NCBI RefSeq assembly: GCF_017308975.1
Contig: NZ_JADWPD010000044.1
Coordinates: 1-64,000 of the forward strand
Length of the DNA: 64,000 nt
Source: Amycolatopsis sp. MtRt-6
GTDB taxonomy: Bacteria; Actinomycetota; Actinomycetes; Mycobacteriales; Pseudonocardiaceae
Direction: 5' to 3'
The position numbers were made by a program, and so were the translations under genes. Below the pieces are notes generated by a model. It saw only the letters and a list, made by a program, of their open reading frames with translations. It did not search any database and was not told the DNA's origin. This document shows positions 15,839 to 24,144 of the stretch, in pieces; position 1 is the stretch's first letter, and the number at the start of each line of letters is the position of its first letter.

Positions 15839-17478
15839 GCCACGCCTTCCAGGGGAATCGGGTCGGCCAGCACCGGCTGGCCGGACGGGCTGAGCCGGAT
15901 GAGCTGGCTGCGCCGCCAGGTGTCGTCGCGCCCCGGGAAGTCGGACCGCACGTGGCAGCCCCGCGACTCGGTGCGCCGGACGGCCGCGGCGAGCAACGCC
16001 TGCGCCACCACGGTCAGCGCCGCGTCCTCGACGCCCGCGTGTGTCCACAACGGAGTGTCCGAAAGCGACAGATCGAGCACCGAGCCGGCCGCGGCCAGCC
16101 CGTCGGCGTCCCGGCCGATGGCCGCGTACCGGCTCATCACCCGCTGCAGGGAATCACGCTCCGCCGCCGGCGCGGTGGTCCGCGCCGGCAGCCGCCCGCG
16201 CGCCGGATCGGCCAGCAGCCCGGCCGCGAGGTCCGCCGCGACGGCCTCCGCGACGCGCTGCCCGACGACCAGGCCTTCGAGCAGGCTGTTGGACGCCAGC
16301 CGGTTCGCGCCGTGCAGCCCGGTCCGCGCGACCTCGCCGGCCGCGTAGAGCCCGCCCACCGACGATCGTCCGTCCACAGTGGTCACGACGCCGCCGCACG
16401 AGAAGTGCGCCGCCGGGGTCACCGGGATCGGGTCGACGGCGGGGTCGAGGCCCAGCGCCGCGCACGCCGCGAACACCGTGGGGAACCGCCGCGCGAACCC
16501 CGCGACGCCGGTCGCGTCGAGGAAGACGTGGTCGTCGATCCCGCCCGGCGCGGTCGCCATCCGCCGCGTGATCGCCGCCGAGACGACGTCGCGCGGCGCG
16601 AGGTCGCCGAGCGGGTGCACGCCCCGCATCACCGGCAGGCCGGCGCCGTCGACCAGCGTGGCGCCCTCGCCGCGCACCGCTTCGGTGACCAGCGGGCACC
16701 GGCCGCGCGCGCCCGGCGTGTAGAGCACGGTCGGGTGGAACTGCACGAACTCGATGTCGGCCACGGTCGCGCCGGCCCGCAGCGCGAGCGCGAGCCCGTC
16801 GCCGGTGGCGATCTCCGGGTTCGACGTCGCCTGGTAGAGCTGCCCGAGGCCGCCGCTGGCCACCAGCACGGCCGAGGCGCGGACGACGCCGGGCACGCCG
16901 TGGCGGTCGAGCACCGTCACGCCGGCGACCCGGCCGCCGGGAGTGAGCAGCGCGTCGACGGCGATGTGGTGCTCCAGCACCGGCACTCCCGCCTGCCCGG
17001 CCTGCGCGACCAGGGCGCGTTCGACCTCGGCGCCGGTCGCGTCGCCGCCCGCGTGGATCACGCGGAACGCGCTGTGCCCGCCTTCGCGGCCCCGCGCGAG
17101 CGACCCGGAAGCCGCGACGTCGAACTTCGCGCCGTCCGCCCGCAGCCGGGCGACCGCGGCCGGGCCGCCGTCGATGATCGAGCGCACCGCCACCTCGTCG
17201 CACAGGCCGGCGCCCGCGGTGAACGTGTCTTCCGCGTGCTTGGCGACCGAGTCGTCGAGGTCGTGCTCGTTTTCCAGGACGACGGCGACGCCGCCCTGGG
17301 CCCAGCGCGTGTTGCCGTCCGCGACCGCGGCCTTGGTGACCACCAGGACGTGCAGCCCGAGGGCCTGCGCGCGCAACGCCGCGGTCAGCCCCGCGACGCC
17401 GCTGCCGATCACGACCAGGTCGGCGCGGGCCTCCCAGACCGGGGTTTTCGCCCGTGGGTCATTAACCGGCGTGGTCAT
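15835..17478 (-). CDS. nadB: L-aspartate oxidase
   Basis: The 547-residue flavoprotein oxidises L-aspartate to iminoaspartate, the substrate of quinolinate synthase. The FAD dinucleotide-binding motif is GSGVAGLTAALRA (about residues 26-38), followed by the conserved NTRWAQGGVA. HPTVLYTPG and the active-site-type SCGGVVTTVDGRSSVGGLYAAGEVA region (split here: SCGGVV, then GLYAAGEVA) are as in NadB. The C-terminal helical domain is present. Start and stop overlap nadA and nadC respectively. Confidence 0.96.
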   Translation of the reverse strand: MTTPVNDPRAKTPVWEARADLVVIGSGVAGLTAALRAQALGLHVLVVTKAAVADGNTRWAQGGVAVVLENEHDLDDSVAKHAEDTFTAGAGLCDEVAVRSIIDGGPAAVARLRADGAKFDVAASGSLARGREGGHSAFRVIHAGGDATGAEVERALVAQAGQAGVPVLEHHIAVDALLTPGGRVAGVTVLDRHGVPGVVRASAVLVASGGLGQLYQATSNPEIATGDGLALALRAGATVADIEFVQFHPTVLYTPGARGRCPLVTEAVRGEGATLVDGAGLPVMRGVHPLGDLAPRDVVSAAITRRMATAPGGIDDHVFLDATGVAGFARRFPTVFAACAALGLDPAVDPIPVTPAAHFSCGGVVTTVDGRSSVGGLYAAGEVARTGLHGANRLASNSLLEGLVVGQRVAEAVAADLAAGLLADPARGRLPARTTAPAAERDSLQRVMSRYAAIGRDADGLAAAGSVLDLSLSDTPLWTHAGVEDAALTVVAQALLAAAVRRTESRGCHVRSDFPGRDDTWRRSQLIRLSPSGQPVLADPIPLEGVA

Positions 17479-18485
17479 TCGCCGCCGCCGGGCTGCCCGA
17501 TCTCGATCATCCGCTGCACCGACGCCTTCGCGCGGGCGGCCGTCTCGACGTCGACGTGGACCTCGTCGAGGCCGTCACGCAGGCAGCGCAGCAGGGCGGC
17601 GGGCGTGATCATCTTCATGTACCGGCAGGAGGCGCGGTCGTTCACCGCGCGGAAGTCGATGCCCGGCGCGGCCTTGCGGAGCTGGTGGATCATGCCGATC
17701 TCGGTGGCCACCAGGACGGTCTTGGCCTTTGTGTCGCGGGCCTCGTGGACCATGTCGCCGGTGGAGAGGATCTTGACCCGGTCCGGCGCCACGGCGCCCT
17801 CGCCGGCCAGGTAGAGCGCCGACGTCGCGCAGCCGCACTCGGGGTGGATGAACAGGTCGGCGTCCGGCTCCTCGGCCGCGCGGGCGGCCAGCTCGGCGCC
17901 GTTGATGCCGGCGTGGACGTGGCACTCCCCCGCCCAGACGTGCATGTTCTCCCGGCCGGTGACGCGCTTGACGTGGGCGCCGAGGAACTGGTCCGGCAGG
18001 AAGAGAACTTCCTGGTCAGCGGGGATGGAAGCGACGACGTCGACGGCGTTCGAGGACGTGCAGCAGATGTCGGTCTCGGCCTTCACCTCGGCCGTGGTGT
18101 TGACGTAGGAGACGACCACCGCGCCCGGGTGCTCGGCCTTCCAGGCCCGCAGCTCGGCGCCGGTGATGGAGTCGGCCAGCGAGCAGCCGGCGCGCGCGTC
18201 CGGGATCAGGACGGTCTTCTCCGGCGAGAGGATCTTCGCGGTCTCGGCCATGAAGTGCACACCGCAGAAGACGATGGTGGACGCGTCGCTGCTCGCCGCG
18301 ATGCGGCTGAGAGCGAGGGAGTCGCCGGTGTGGTCGGCGATGTCCTGGATCTCCGGGGCCTGGTAGTTGTGCGCGAGCAGGACCGCGTCGCGCTGCTTCG
18401 CCAGGCGCCGCACCTCCTCGGCCCAGGCCGCGTTCGCCTCGACCCCGCCGTAGGGGGTGAGGTCTTGTTCGAGCGTCGAAGTCAT
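17475..18485 (-). CDS. nadA: Quinolinate synthase
   Basis: The 336-residue [4Fe-4S] enzyme condenses iminoaspartate with dihydroxyacetone phosphate to quinolinate. Cluster cysteines are expected in ARAGCSLAD (Cys101), HPECGC (Cys217/219) and NDRASCRYM (Cys287). HNYQAPEIQDIAD near residue 40 and the STGDM motif are typical. It is the first gene of the nadABC operon; its promoter is in the 49-base gap to the divergent Nudix regulator, which holds a perfect operator palindrome. Confidence 0.96.
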   Translation of the reverse strand: MTSTLEQDLTPYGGVEANAAWAEEVRRLAKQRDAVLLAHNYQAPEIQDIADHTGDSLALSRIAASSDASTIVFCGVHFMAETAKILSPEKTVLIPDARAGCSLADSITGAELRAWKAEHPGAVVVSYVNTTAEVKAETDICCTSSNAVDVVASIPADQEVLFLPDQFLGAHVKRVTGRENMHVWAGECHVHAGINGAELAARAAEEPDADLFIHPECGCATSALYLAGEGAVAPDRVKILSTGDMVHEARDTKAKTVLVATEIGMIHQLRKAAPGIDFRAVNDRASCRYMKMITPAALLRCLRDGLDEVHVDVETAARAKASVQRMIEIGQPGGGE

Positions 18486-18509
18486 GCTGGCCCTCCTGGA
18501 CCGGTCTCC

Positions 18510-18534
18510 GGTTTTCGCCTTACAATCGAAAACC
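18510..18534. promoter_or_regulatory. NrtR-type operator between nadA and its regulator
   Basis: A perfect inverted repeat, GGTTTTCG-N9-CGAAAACC, fills the end of the nadA-nrtR gap. Its spacer contains TACAAT (18521-18526), the apparent -10 box of the regulator gene, whose GTG start comes immediately after the right arm. Binding here would block the regulator promoter and probably nadA too. The match to NrtR/NdnR-type control of NAD synthesis is by context. Confidence 0.75.
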
Positions 18535-19230
18535 GTGCGAAGTCATCTTAACACCCAGGCCCCCCTGGTCCACGAGGTTCTGGGCGCGGTACTGCAAGTG
18601 CGCTCGGACACACTGCGGGTGCTGCTGTGGCGGCGCGCGCTCGATCCACACCTCGGCCGCTGGTCGCTGCCGGGCGGGCGGCTGCGGCCCGACGAGGACG
18701 TCGAAACGTCGATCCGGCGCCAGCTCGCCGAGAAGGTCGACGTCCGCCAGCTCAAGCACGTCGAGCAGCTCGCGGTGTTCAGCGCCCCGGACCGCGTGCC
18801 GGGGCCGCGCGTGGTGGCGACGGCGTTCCTCGGCCTGGTCCCGTCCGACGTCGACCCCGAGGTGCCCGAGGACACCGAGTGGCACCCCGTCGCTTCACTG
18901 CCGCGCACGGCGTTCGACCACGAGGCGATCGTGCTGCGCGCCCGCGACCGGCTGCGTTCGAAGCTTTCGTACACCAACCTCGGCTTCGCGCTGGCGCCCG
19001 ACGAGTTCACGATTTCCGCGCTCCGCGGCCTGTATTCGGCAGCGCTCGGCTACCGCGTCTCGGCGACCAACCTGCAGCGCGTGCTGTCCCGCCGCGGACT
19101 GCTGGTGCCCACCGGCCACACGGCGCCGCCGGGCCGCTCGGGCGGACGTCCCGCGGCGCTGTTCTCCTTCGCCGGCAAGGGCATGCAGATCACCGATCCG
19201 TTCGCGGTGTTCAAGCCGCCCAGCCGGTGA
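18535..19230 (+). CDS. nrtR: NrtR/NdnR-type Nudix transcriptional regulator of NAD synthesis
   Basis: The 231-residue protein has a Nudix-like domain (about 10-145) and a C-terminal winged-helix domain (about 150-230). The Nudix box is degenerate (GGRLRPDEDVETSIRRQLAEK, with RQL and EK in place of REU and EE), as known for NrtR proteins, which sense ADP-ribose or related nucleotides instead of hydrolysing them. GTG 18535 is 8 bases after TACAAT, so the mRNA is probably leaderless. Divergence from nadABC with a shared palindrome supports a repressor role. Confidence 0.85.
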   Translation: MRSHLNTQAPLVHEVLGAVLQVRSDTLRVLLWRRALDPHLGRWSLPGGRLRPDEDVETSIRRQLAEKVDVRQLKHVEQLAVFSAPDRVPGPRVVATAFLGLVPSDVDPEVPEDTEWHPVASLPRTAFDHEAIVLRARDRLRSKLSYTNLGFALAPDEFTISALRGLYSAALGYRVSATNLQRVLSRRGLLVPTGHTAPPGRSGGRPAALFSFAGKGMQITDPFAVFKPPSR

Positions 19231-19270
19231 CCGTGCTGCGGTCCGGGCGTTATGCCCTTACCGTGGACGC

Positions 19271-19987
19271 GTGACGGAGCCGGAATCGGAAAGTGACGCG
19301 ACGACGACGATCCTGCCGTTGTTCCCGCTGCAGACCGTGCTGCTGCCCGGCACCAAGCTCCCGCTGCACATCTTCGAGCCGCGGTACCGCCAGCTGACGG
19401 CGGACCTGGTGAGCGGCACGGTGCCGGGCCGCGAGTTCGGCGTGGTCGCACTGCGCTCGTCACTCACCCGCGAAGTACGTGGTCTGGACCAGTTGCACGA
19501 GATCGGCTGCAGCACGGTGCTGCGCGAGGCCAAGCGCCTGCCGGACGGCCGGTTCGACGTGGTGACGCAGGCCCGGCGCCGCTTCCGCCTGCGCGAGCTC
19601 GACTGCGTTTCGGCGCCGTACCTGATCGCCTCGGTGGAGTGGGTCGACGACGACCCGCCCGCCCCGTCCGGCGGCATGGCCGAGCGCTTGGCCACGGTGG
19701 CGCGCGCGGCCCACCAGCGGTACTGCGAAACGGCGTGGCGCAGCGAGGACTGGCACGCCCCCGACCCGGACACGCCGATCGCCGAACTGGCGTACGCGCT
19801 GGCCGCGGACTGCCTGCTGCCCCTGGAAGACCGCCAGCGGCTGCTGGAGGAGCTGCACCCGCTGCGGCGGCTTCGCATCGCCTGCCGCCTGCTGACGCGC
19901 GAGGCGGGGTTCCTGAACACCCTCGGCGCGGTGCCGCTGCCCCCGGGCGAGTTCACCGACCTGAGCCGGCCGGCCAGCTTGAACTGA
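19271..19987 (+). CDS. LON substrate-binding domain protein
   Basis: The 238-residue protein has the N-terminal LON domain (ILPLFPLQTVLLPGTKLPLH, then IFEPRYRQL near residue 40) but no AAA ATPase or peptidase domain. Stand-alone LON-domain proteins of this length are common in actinobacteria; role unknown. TACCGT ends six bases before GTG 19271, suggesting a leaderless transcript. It ends 3 bases before the convergent MarR gene. Confidence 0.85.
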   Translation: MTEPESESDATTTILPLFPLQTVLLPGTKLPLHIFEPRYRQLTADLVSGTVPGREFGVVALRSSLTREVRGLDQLHEIGCSTVLREAKRLPDGRFDVVTQARRRFRLRELDCVSAPYLIASVEWVDDDPPAPSGGMAERLATVARAAHQRYCETAWRSEDWHAPDPDTPIAELAYALAADCLLPLEDRQRLLEELHPLRRLRIACRLLTREAGFLNTLGAVPLPPGEFTDLSRPASLN

Positions 19988-19990
19988 CCG

Positions 19991-20431
19991 CTAACCGTCC
20001 CGCAGCGAACGGACCATGCCCCGCAGGAGCCGGAACGCCTCCGACCGCTCGGCCTCGGTCATCCCGGACAGCATCCTGACCTCGACGGACCGCACGGCGG
20101 CGGTCGCCTTCTCCAGGCTCCGCCTGCCCAGCGGCGTGAGCCGGGTGGGCAGCGCCTTCCCGACCGGCGCCGCCGCCGGCCTGGTCACGTGGCCGTCCCG
20201 CTCGAGGGCCTGGAGCAGCACGTTCATCGTCTGCCGGGTCACGAACGCGCCGCGCGCGAGCTCGGAGTTCGACAGCCCCGGCCGCTGGGCGAGCAGCTCG
20301 AGGCAGGAGTAGTGCGTCACGCTCATCCCGAGCGGCCGCAGCACCTCCTCCATGGCCACGCGCAGCGCGCTCGACGCCTCCTTCAGCAGATAGCCCAGCG
20401 ACGTCTCCAGGTCGACCCCGTCTTGACTCAT
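19991..20431 (-). CDS. MarR-family transcriptional regulator
   Basis: The 146-residue protein has the MarR winged-helix fold: helix 1 with LGYLLKEASSALRVAMEEVL, recognition region SNSELARGAFVTRQTMNVLLQ, and wing RDGHVTRPAAAPVGKALPTRL. It dimerises by its terminal helices in known members. A palindrome overlaps its start codon and a second identical-arm site lies upstream of the divergent VOC gene, so autorepression and control of that gene are likely. Confidence 0.9.
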   Translation of the reverse strand: MSQDGVDLETSLGYLLKEASSALRVAMEEVLRPLGMSVTHYSCLELLAQRPGLSNSELARGAFVTRQTMNVLLQALERDGHVTRPAAAPVGKALPTRLTPLGRRSLEKATAAVRSVEVRMLSGMTEAERSEAFRLLRGMVRSLRDG

Positions 20432-20446
20432 GTCAGTATCCTGACA
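20431..20446. promoter_or_regulatory. MarR operator 1
   Basis: TGTCAG-TATC-CTGACA, a perfect 6-bp inverted repeat with 4-base centre, overlaps the last base of the MarR start codon. Confidence 0.75.
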
Positions 20447-20458
20447 TACCGTGGGCCG

Positions 20459-20474
20459 TGTCAGAAACCTGACA
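20459..20474. promoter_or_regulatory. MarR operator 2
   Basis: TGTCAG-AAAC-CTGACA has the same arms as operator 1, with centres 28 bp apart. It lies 19 bases before the start of the VOC gene. Confidence 0.75.
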
Positions 20475-20493
20475 CGAACCGAAGGAGCGTCCC

Positions 20494-20853
20494 TTGCCCG
20501 CCACCGGCCCCGACTTCATCTCGTTCCAAGCGCGCGACCTCGACGCTTCACAGGCGTTCTACGAGCGGTACCTCGGCCTCGTCCGCTCCCCGGCCGGACC
20601 GCCGCACGCCGTCGTCTTCGAGACGAAGCCGATCGCGTTCGCCCTCCGCGAGGTCATCCCCGGCACCGATCTCGCGCAGCCGGGCGCCGGGGCCGCGATC
20701 TGGCTGCACGCCACCGACGTCCAGGCGATCCACGACGCGCTGGCCGCCGACGGCCACCCCATCGTCTCCGCACCGATCGACGGCCCCTTCGGCCGGACGT
20801 TCACCTTCGCCGACCCCGACGGCTACCGGGTCACCCTGCACGACCGCACCTGA
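20494..20853 (+). CDS. VOC (glyoxalase/bleomycin-resistance fold) family protein
   Basis: The 119-residue single VOC module starts at TTG 20494, six bases after CGAAGGAG. The beta-alpha-beta-beta-beta pattern is clear (FISFQARDLDASQAFYERYL at the start; FTFADPDGYRVTLHD at the end). Divergence from MarR with two shared operators suggests an inducible function such as detoxification or dioxygenase activity. Possible metal ligands cannot be assigned with certainty. Confidence 0.85.
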   Translation: MPATGPDFISFQARDLDASQAFYERYLGLVRSPAGPPHAVVFETKPIAFALREVIPGTDLAQPGAGAAIWLHATDVQAIHDALAADGHPIVSAPIDGPFGRTFTFADPDGYRVTLHDRT

Positions 20854-20863
20854 TCGGCCCGGC

Positions 20864-21892
20864 TCACTCCCCGGAGCCGTTGCCGAACTTGGTGAAGACC
20901 TTGCCCGCCGCGCCGGAGACCGCCCCGCCGACGTCGCTGAACACCTTCGTCAGCGGGTCCGTGGACGAGCTCCACGAGTCCTTGTACGACTTGGCCGCCG
21001 ACTTCAGGTCGTCCATCCAGTCCGACGAGGGCGAGTCCCCGTCGCGGCGCGGGTAGTCTCCGGCCAGGATCGCGCGGTACTCCTCGGACGCCGCCCACTT
21101 CTGCAGCTGGGCCGCGCGGACCACCGCGAACGGGTGCGACTCGGTCTCGACGGACTTGAGCTTGAGGAAGCTGTCGCGGATGTCCTCGACCGACTCGTAC
21201 TCGGCGGCCTGCTGCAGGAACGACGGGACGTCGATGCGGGCCGGGTCGATGCCGCCGGCGACCTGGATCTGGGCGCGCAGCGCCGCCGTCGGGTCCTGGC
21301 TGCACAGCAGCCCGGCCCGGTCGCACGACAGCTCGGCCTTGCGGAACCACTCGCGCAGCGCCGCGACGATGGCGCGGATGCCGAGCGCGCTGACCGGCGT
21401 CCACGACATCGCCAGCTGCAGGCGGATCAGGCGCACCATGATCGTGCGGTAGACCGCGTGCCCGGACAGCACGTGCCCCATCTCGTGCCCGAGCACGAAC
21501 CGCAGGGAGTCGACGCTCATCAGCTCGACGAGCCCGGTGCTGACGCGGATGAACGGCTCGTCCATGCCGACCGTCTCGGCCCGGATCTGCGCGTCCTGGA
21601 AGACGAACACGTTCGGCACCGCGGGCAGGTCGAGCGTCTCGGCGCATTCGTGACGCAGCCGCTCGAGCTCCGGGTACTGCTTCGGCCCGACGCGGATCGA
21701 CGACGCGAGCGCCATCAGCCGCTCGCCGCGTTCGTTGTAGAACCCCGAAACGGCCTTGACGACCTCGGCGAAGCCGGGCACCGCGCGCAGCGTGGCGAGC
21801 GCGCCGCGGTCCACCGGGTGCTCGTACGCTCTCGGGCTGATGCCGGGGAAGCGGACGGCGTTGTGCCGCGAAACCTCGATGTCCTCGGTCAC
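20864..21892 (-). CDS. M48-family zinc metallopeptidase
   Basis: GTG 21892 is chosen because GGGGGG lies 9 bases upstream. In the 342-residue product, the zinc motif is HEMGH (in LGHEMGHVLSGH, about residue 148), and KAELSCDRAGLL downstream provides the third ligand Glu. A hydrophobic segment between them may be a membrane-associated helix, as in HtpX-like peptidases. The C-terminal 60 residues are Ser/Lys-rich and not conserved in M48. Likely intracellular or membrane-facing protein quality control. Confidence 0.85.
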   Translation of the reverse strand: MTEDIEVSRHNAVRFPGISPRAYEHPVDRGALATLRAVPGFAEVVKAVSGFYNERGERLMALASSIRVGPKQYPELERLRHECAETLDLPAVPNVFVFQDAQIRAETVGMDEPFIRVSTGLVELMSVDSLRFVLGHEMGHVLSGHAVYRTIMVRLIRLQLAMSWTPVSALGIRAIVAALREWFRKAELSCDRAGLLCSQDPTAALRAQIQVAGGIDPARIDVPSFLQQAAEYESVEDIRDSFLKLKSVETESHPFAVVRAAQLQKWAASEEYRAILAGDYPRRDGDSPSSDWMDDLKSAAKSYKDSWSSSTDPLTKVFSDVGGAVSGAAGKVFTKFGNGSGE

Positions 21893-21940
21893 TGCTGGAT
21901 CCCCCCTGTAGGTGACGGACACCACCTTAGGGGAAATCGG

Positions 21941-22537
21941 TCAGCCGAGGCGGCGCCCCAGGTCGTCGCGCCCGTTCCAGGTGGCGAGCAGGCTGTAGGC
22001 GATCGACACGCCGAGCGGGCCGGTGAGCAGCACCCACCAGGACTCCAGGCGTGGCGCCAGCTCGATCACCGAACCGAGCGCGGGTGGGCTGGAGATGGCG
22101 TAGTGGCTGTTCGCCCAGCCGACGCCGAGCAGCATGGCGAGCGCGCCGGCGAGCGCGACGCCGAGCACCGCGGCGAGGAACACCACCGGGCCACGCCGTT
22201 CGCGCAGCAGCCAGACGACGACGCCGACGACGATCCCCAGCCCCAGCAAGAGGAACCCGAAGATGGCCAGGTCGTCGAAGCGGTGCCAGCTTTCGAGTTC
22301 CAGGGCGCCCTGGGTGCCGTCGGCGTCGACGATGCGGACCCGCTCCGGCGGCGCGAGCCGCGACCACGCGAAGGCGAGCGGGAAGCTCAGCAGGGTCAGG
22401 GTGCCGAGCACGCTGACGGCGGGCAGCAGGTCGGCCTTGACGACGACGCGGGGCCGCCGCTCCCGGAACAGCACGGGCACCGACCACGGGCCGGCCACGG
22501 CCGACGGCCGGTGCGCGGGCCCCGACGACTCACTCAC
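21941..22537 (-). CDS. Four-TM membrane protein, DUF2567-like
   Basis: GTG 22537 has AAGGAG 7 bases upstream. The 198-residue product has a short cytoplasmic N-terminus ending in RPRVVVKADLLP and four hydrophobic segments (about 38-60, 88-108, 115-138, 165-185). SRLAPPERVRIVDADG between segments 1 and 2 is probably extracytoplasmic. The pattern resembles the actinobacterial DUF2567 family; assignment is from memory of the family pattern. Function unknown. Array B lies directly upstream. Confidence 0.7.
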   Translation of the reverse strand: MSESSGPAHRPSAVAGPWSVPVLFRERRPRVVVKADLLPAVSVLGTLTLLSFPLAFAWSRLAPPERVRIVDADGTQGALELESWHRFDDLAIFGFLLLGLGIVVGVVVWLLRERRGPVVFLAAVLGVALAGALAMLLGVGWANSHYAISSPPALGSVIELAPRLESWWVLLTGPLGVSIAYSLLATWNGRDDLGRRLG

Positions 22538-22651
22538 CCGGACTCCTTCCTGCGGCTGTTTCCTGCGACTGCGCCCACCGAGCGTAACCGGTCGATGCGT
22601 GAGCGCGGTGAGCCGCTCGCCCGTGTCGCGGCGGGCGCACCCTGCCGTCCA

Positions 22652-22866
22652 ATGAACGATCCGGTTCGTTACGCGCCGGCCGCGCCCGGCCCCCATGAAC
22701 GATCTGGTTCGTTACGCGCCGCCCGCGCCCGGCCCCCATGAACGATCCGGTTCGTTACGCGCCGCCCGCGCCCGGCCCCCATGAACGATCTGGTTCGTTA
22801 CCCCGCCGCGCACCGGGCACCCGATGAACGATCCGGTTCGTTACCCCGCGCCGTCGCCGCCGTCAG
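22652..22866. repeat. Array B: five 43-bp intergenic repeats with a 21-bp core
   Basis: Five units start at 22652, 22695, 22738, 22781 and 22824, exactly 43 bases apart. Each has a nearly invariant 21-base core beginning ATGAACGATC and ending GGTTCGTTAC, then a C/G-rich 22-base spacer. Within the core, AACGATCYGGTTCGTT is an imperfect palindrome (arms AACGA/TCGTT). The variable base alternates C, T, C, T, C. The array lies downstream of bsaP and upstream of the DUF2567-like gene, both on the minus strand, and just reaches the bsaP stop codon. Confidence 0.9.
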
Positions 22867-23066
22867 CCGCCGGCCGTCTCGCCGTGGCGGCTGCAGCGGG
22901 CCGTCCAGCCGAGCGGGCTCACCTGGACCACCAGCCGGCGCGCGCAGAACGTGCAGTACCGCGGCGGCTCCAGCGCCGTCCGCGGGTTGTGGCACGCCGG
23001 GTGGTCCGCCCCACCCGGCGACTGCTGTCCACAGTGGACGCAGAAGGCTGCGTCAGAGGCTGTCAC
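22863..23066 (-). CDS. bsaP: Biotin synthase auxiliary protein (BsaP-like)
   Basis: The 67-residue protein starts at GTG 23066, overlapping the end of bioB by 14 bases. It has Cys-x-x-Cys motifs (FCVHCG and YCTFCARR) plus Cys in PACHN and ARCSRHG, and few charged residues. Size, cysteine pattern and position after bioB match the small protein that mycobacterial biotin synthase needs for activity. Supply or protection of iron-sulfur clusters is the proposed role. The identification rests on context and motif. Confidence 0.75.
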   Translation of the reverse strand: MTASDAAFCVHCGQQSPGGADHPACHNPRTALEPPRYCTFCARRLVVQVSPLGWTARCSRHGETAGG

Positions 23067-24066
23067 TGAGCGCCTTGATGGGCATCTTGAGCTCGTCCAG
23101 CATCTCCAGGTCCGCCGAAGCCGGCCGGCCCAGGTTGGTCAGGTAGTTGCCGACGATGATCGCGTTGATCCCGCCGAGCATGCCCTGCTCCGCGCCGAGG
23201 TCGCCGAGCGTCAGTTCCCGGCCGCCGGCGAAGCGCAGCATCGTGCGCGGCATCGCGAGCCGGAACGCCGCCACCGTCCGCAGGGCGTCGCGGCCCTCGA
23301 CGATCTCGTAGTGCTCGTACGGCGTGCCCGGTTGCGGGATGAGGAAGTTCATCGGCACTTCGTGCGGGTTCAGCTCGGCCAGCTGCACGGCGAACTCCGC
23401 GCGCTGCTCGACCGTCTCGCCCATGCCGATGATGCCGCCGCAGCAGACCTCCATGCCCGCCTCGGCGACCATCCGCAGCGTGTCCCAGCGCTCTTCCCAC
23501 GTGTGCGTCGTGACCACGGACGGGAAGTGCGAGCGCGCCGTCTCGAGGTTGTGGTTGTAGCGGTGGACACCCATGTCGACGAGCTCGTCGACCTGCTCCT
23601 GCGTCAGCATGCCCAGGGAGCAGGCGATCTGGATGTCGTTGCCGTCCGCGCGGATCGCGCGAACGCCTTCGCGGACCTGCGAGAGCAGTCGCTTGTCCGG
23701 GCCGCGGACGGCGGCGACGATGCAGAACTCCGTCGCACCGGTTTCGGCGGTCTGCCGGGCGGCCTTCACCAGGTTCGGGATGTCGAGCCAGGCCGAGCGC
23801 ACCGGTGTCGGGAAGCGGCCGGACTGGGAGCAGAAGTGGCAGTCCTCGGGGCAGCCGCCGGTCTTGAGGCTGATGATGCCCTCGACCTCGACCTCGGGCC
23901 CGCACCAGCGCATCCGCACCTCGTGCGCCAGGGCGAGCAGGTCGGGCAGCCGGTCGTCGGGCAGCCGGAGCACGTCGAGGACCTGCTGCTCCCCCAAGCC
24001 GACGCCGTTTTCGAGGACCTGCTCGCGGGCAACGGCGAGGACATCGGTGTCCGGGACTGCGGTCAC
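23053..24066 (-). CDS. bioB: Biotin synthase
   Basis: GTG 24066 follows an AAGGAG site by 6 bases. This 337-residue radical SAM enzyme inserts sulfur into dethiobiotin. The radical SAM cysteines are in CPEDCHFC (about residue 70), preceded by GIISLKTGG. Other family elements are HRYNHNLET and GGIIGMGET, and Cys residues for the auxiliary cluster lie in FCIVAAVRG, IACSLG and EVCCGG. The last codons overlap bsaP. A 78-base gap separates it from bioD. Confidence 0.95.
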   Translation of the reverse strand: MTAVPDTDVLAVAREQVLENGVGLGEQQVLDVLRLPDDRLPDLLALAHEVRMRWCGPEVEVEGIISLKTGGCPEDCHFCSQSGRFPTPVRSAWLDIPNLVKAARQTAETGATEFCIVAAVRGPDKRLLSQVREGVRAIRADGNDIQIACSLGMLTQEQVDELVDMGVHRYNHNLETARSHFPSVVTTHTWEERWDTLRMVAEAGMEVCCGGIIGMGETVEQRAEFAVQLAELNPHEVPMNFLIPQPGTPYEHYEIVEGRDALRTVAAFRLAMPRTMLRFAGGRELTLGDLGAEQGMLGGINAIIVGNYLTNLGRPASADLEMLDELKMPIKALSDSL

Positions 24067-24144
24067 GGGCGCTCCTTGATCGAGGTGGTGCGGCAAGCGT
24101 CCCTCATCGTGCACGAAGGTGCCGCGAGGGGACAGCGACGCAGG

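Noticed and set aside
13482..22866. Arrays A and B as CRISPR arrays
   Set aside because: Units are too short or separated by near-identical spacers, spacers are not unique, and no cas genes are nearby.
22652..22866. BioQ-type biotin operators in array B
   Set aside because: TGAAC and GTTAC half-sites match the corynebacterial BioQ consensus, but the spacing is 10 instead of 3 bases, the array lies downstream of the bio genes, and no such site is seen before bioA or bioD.
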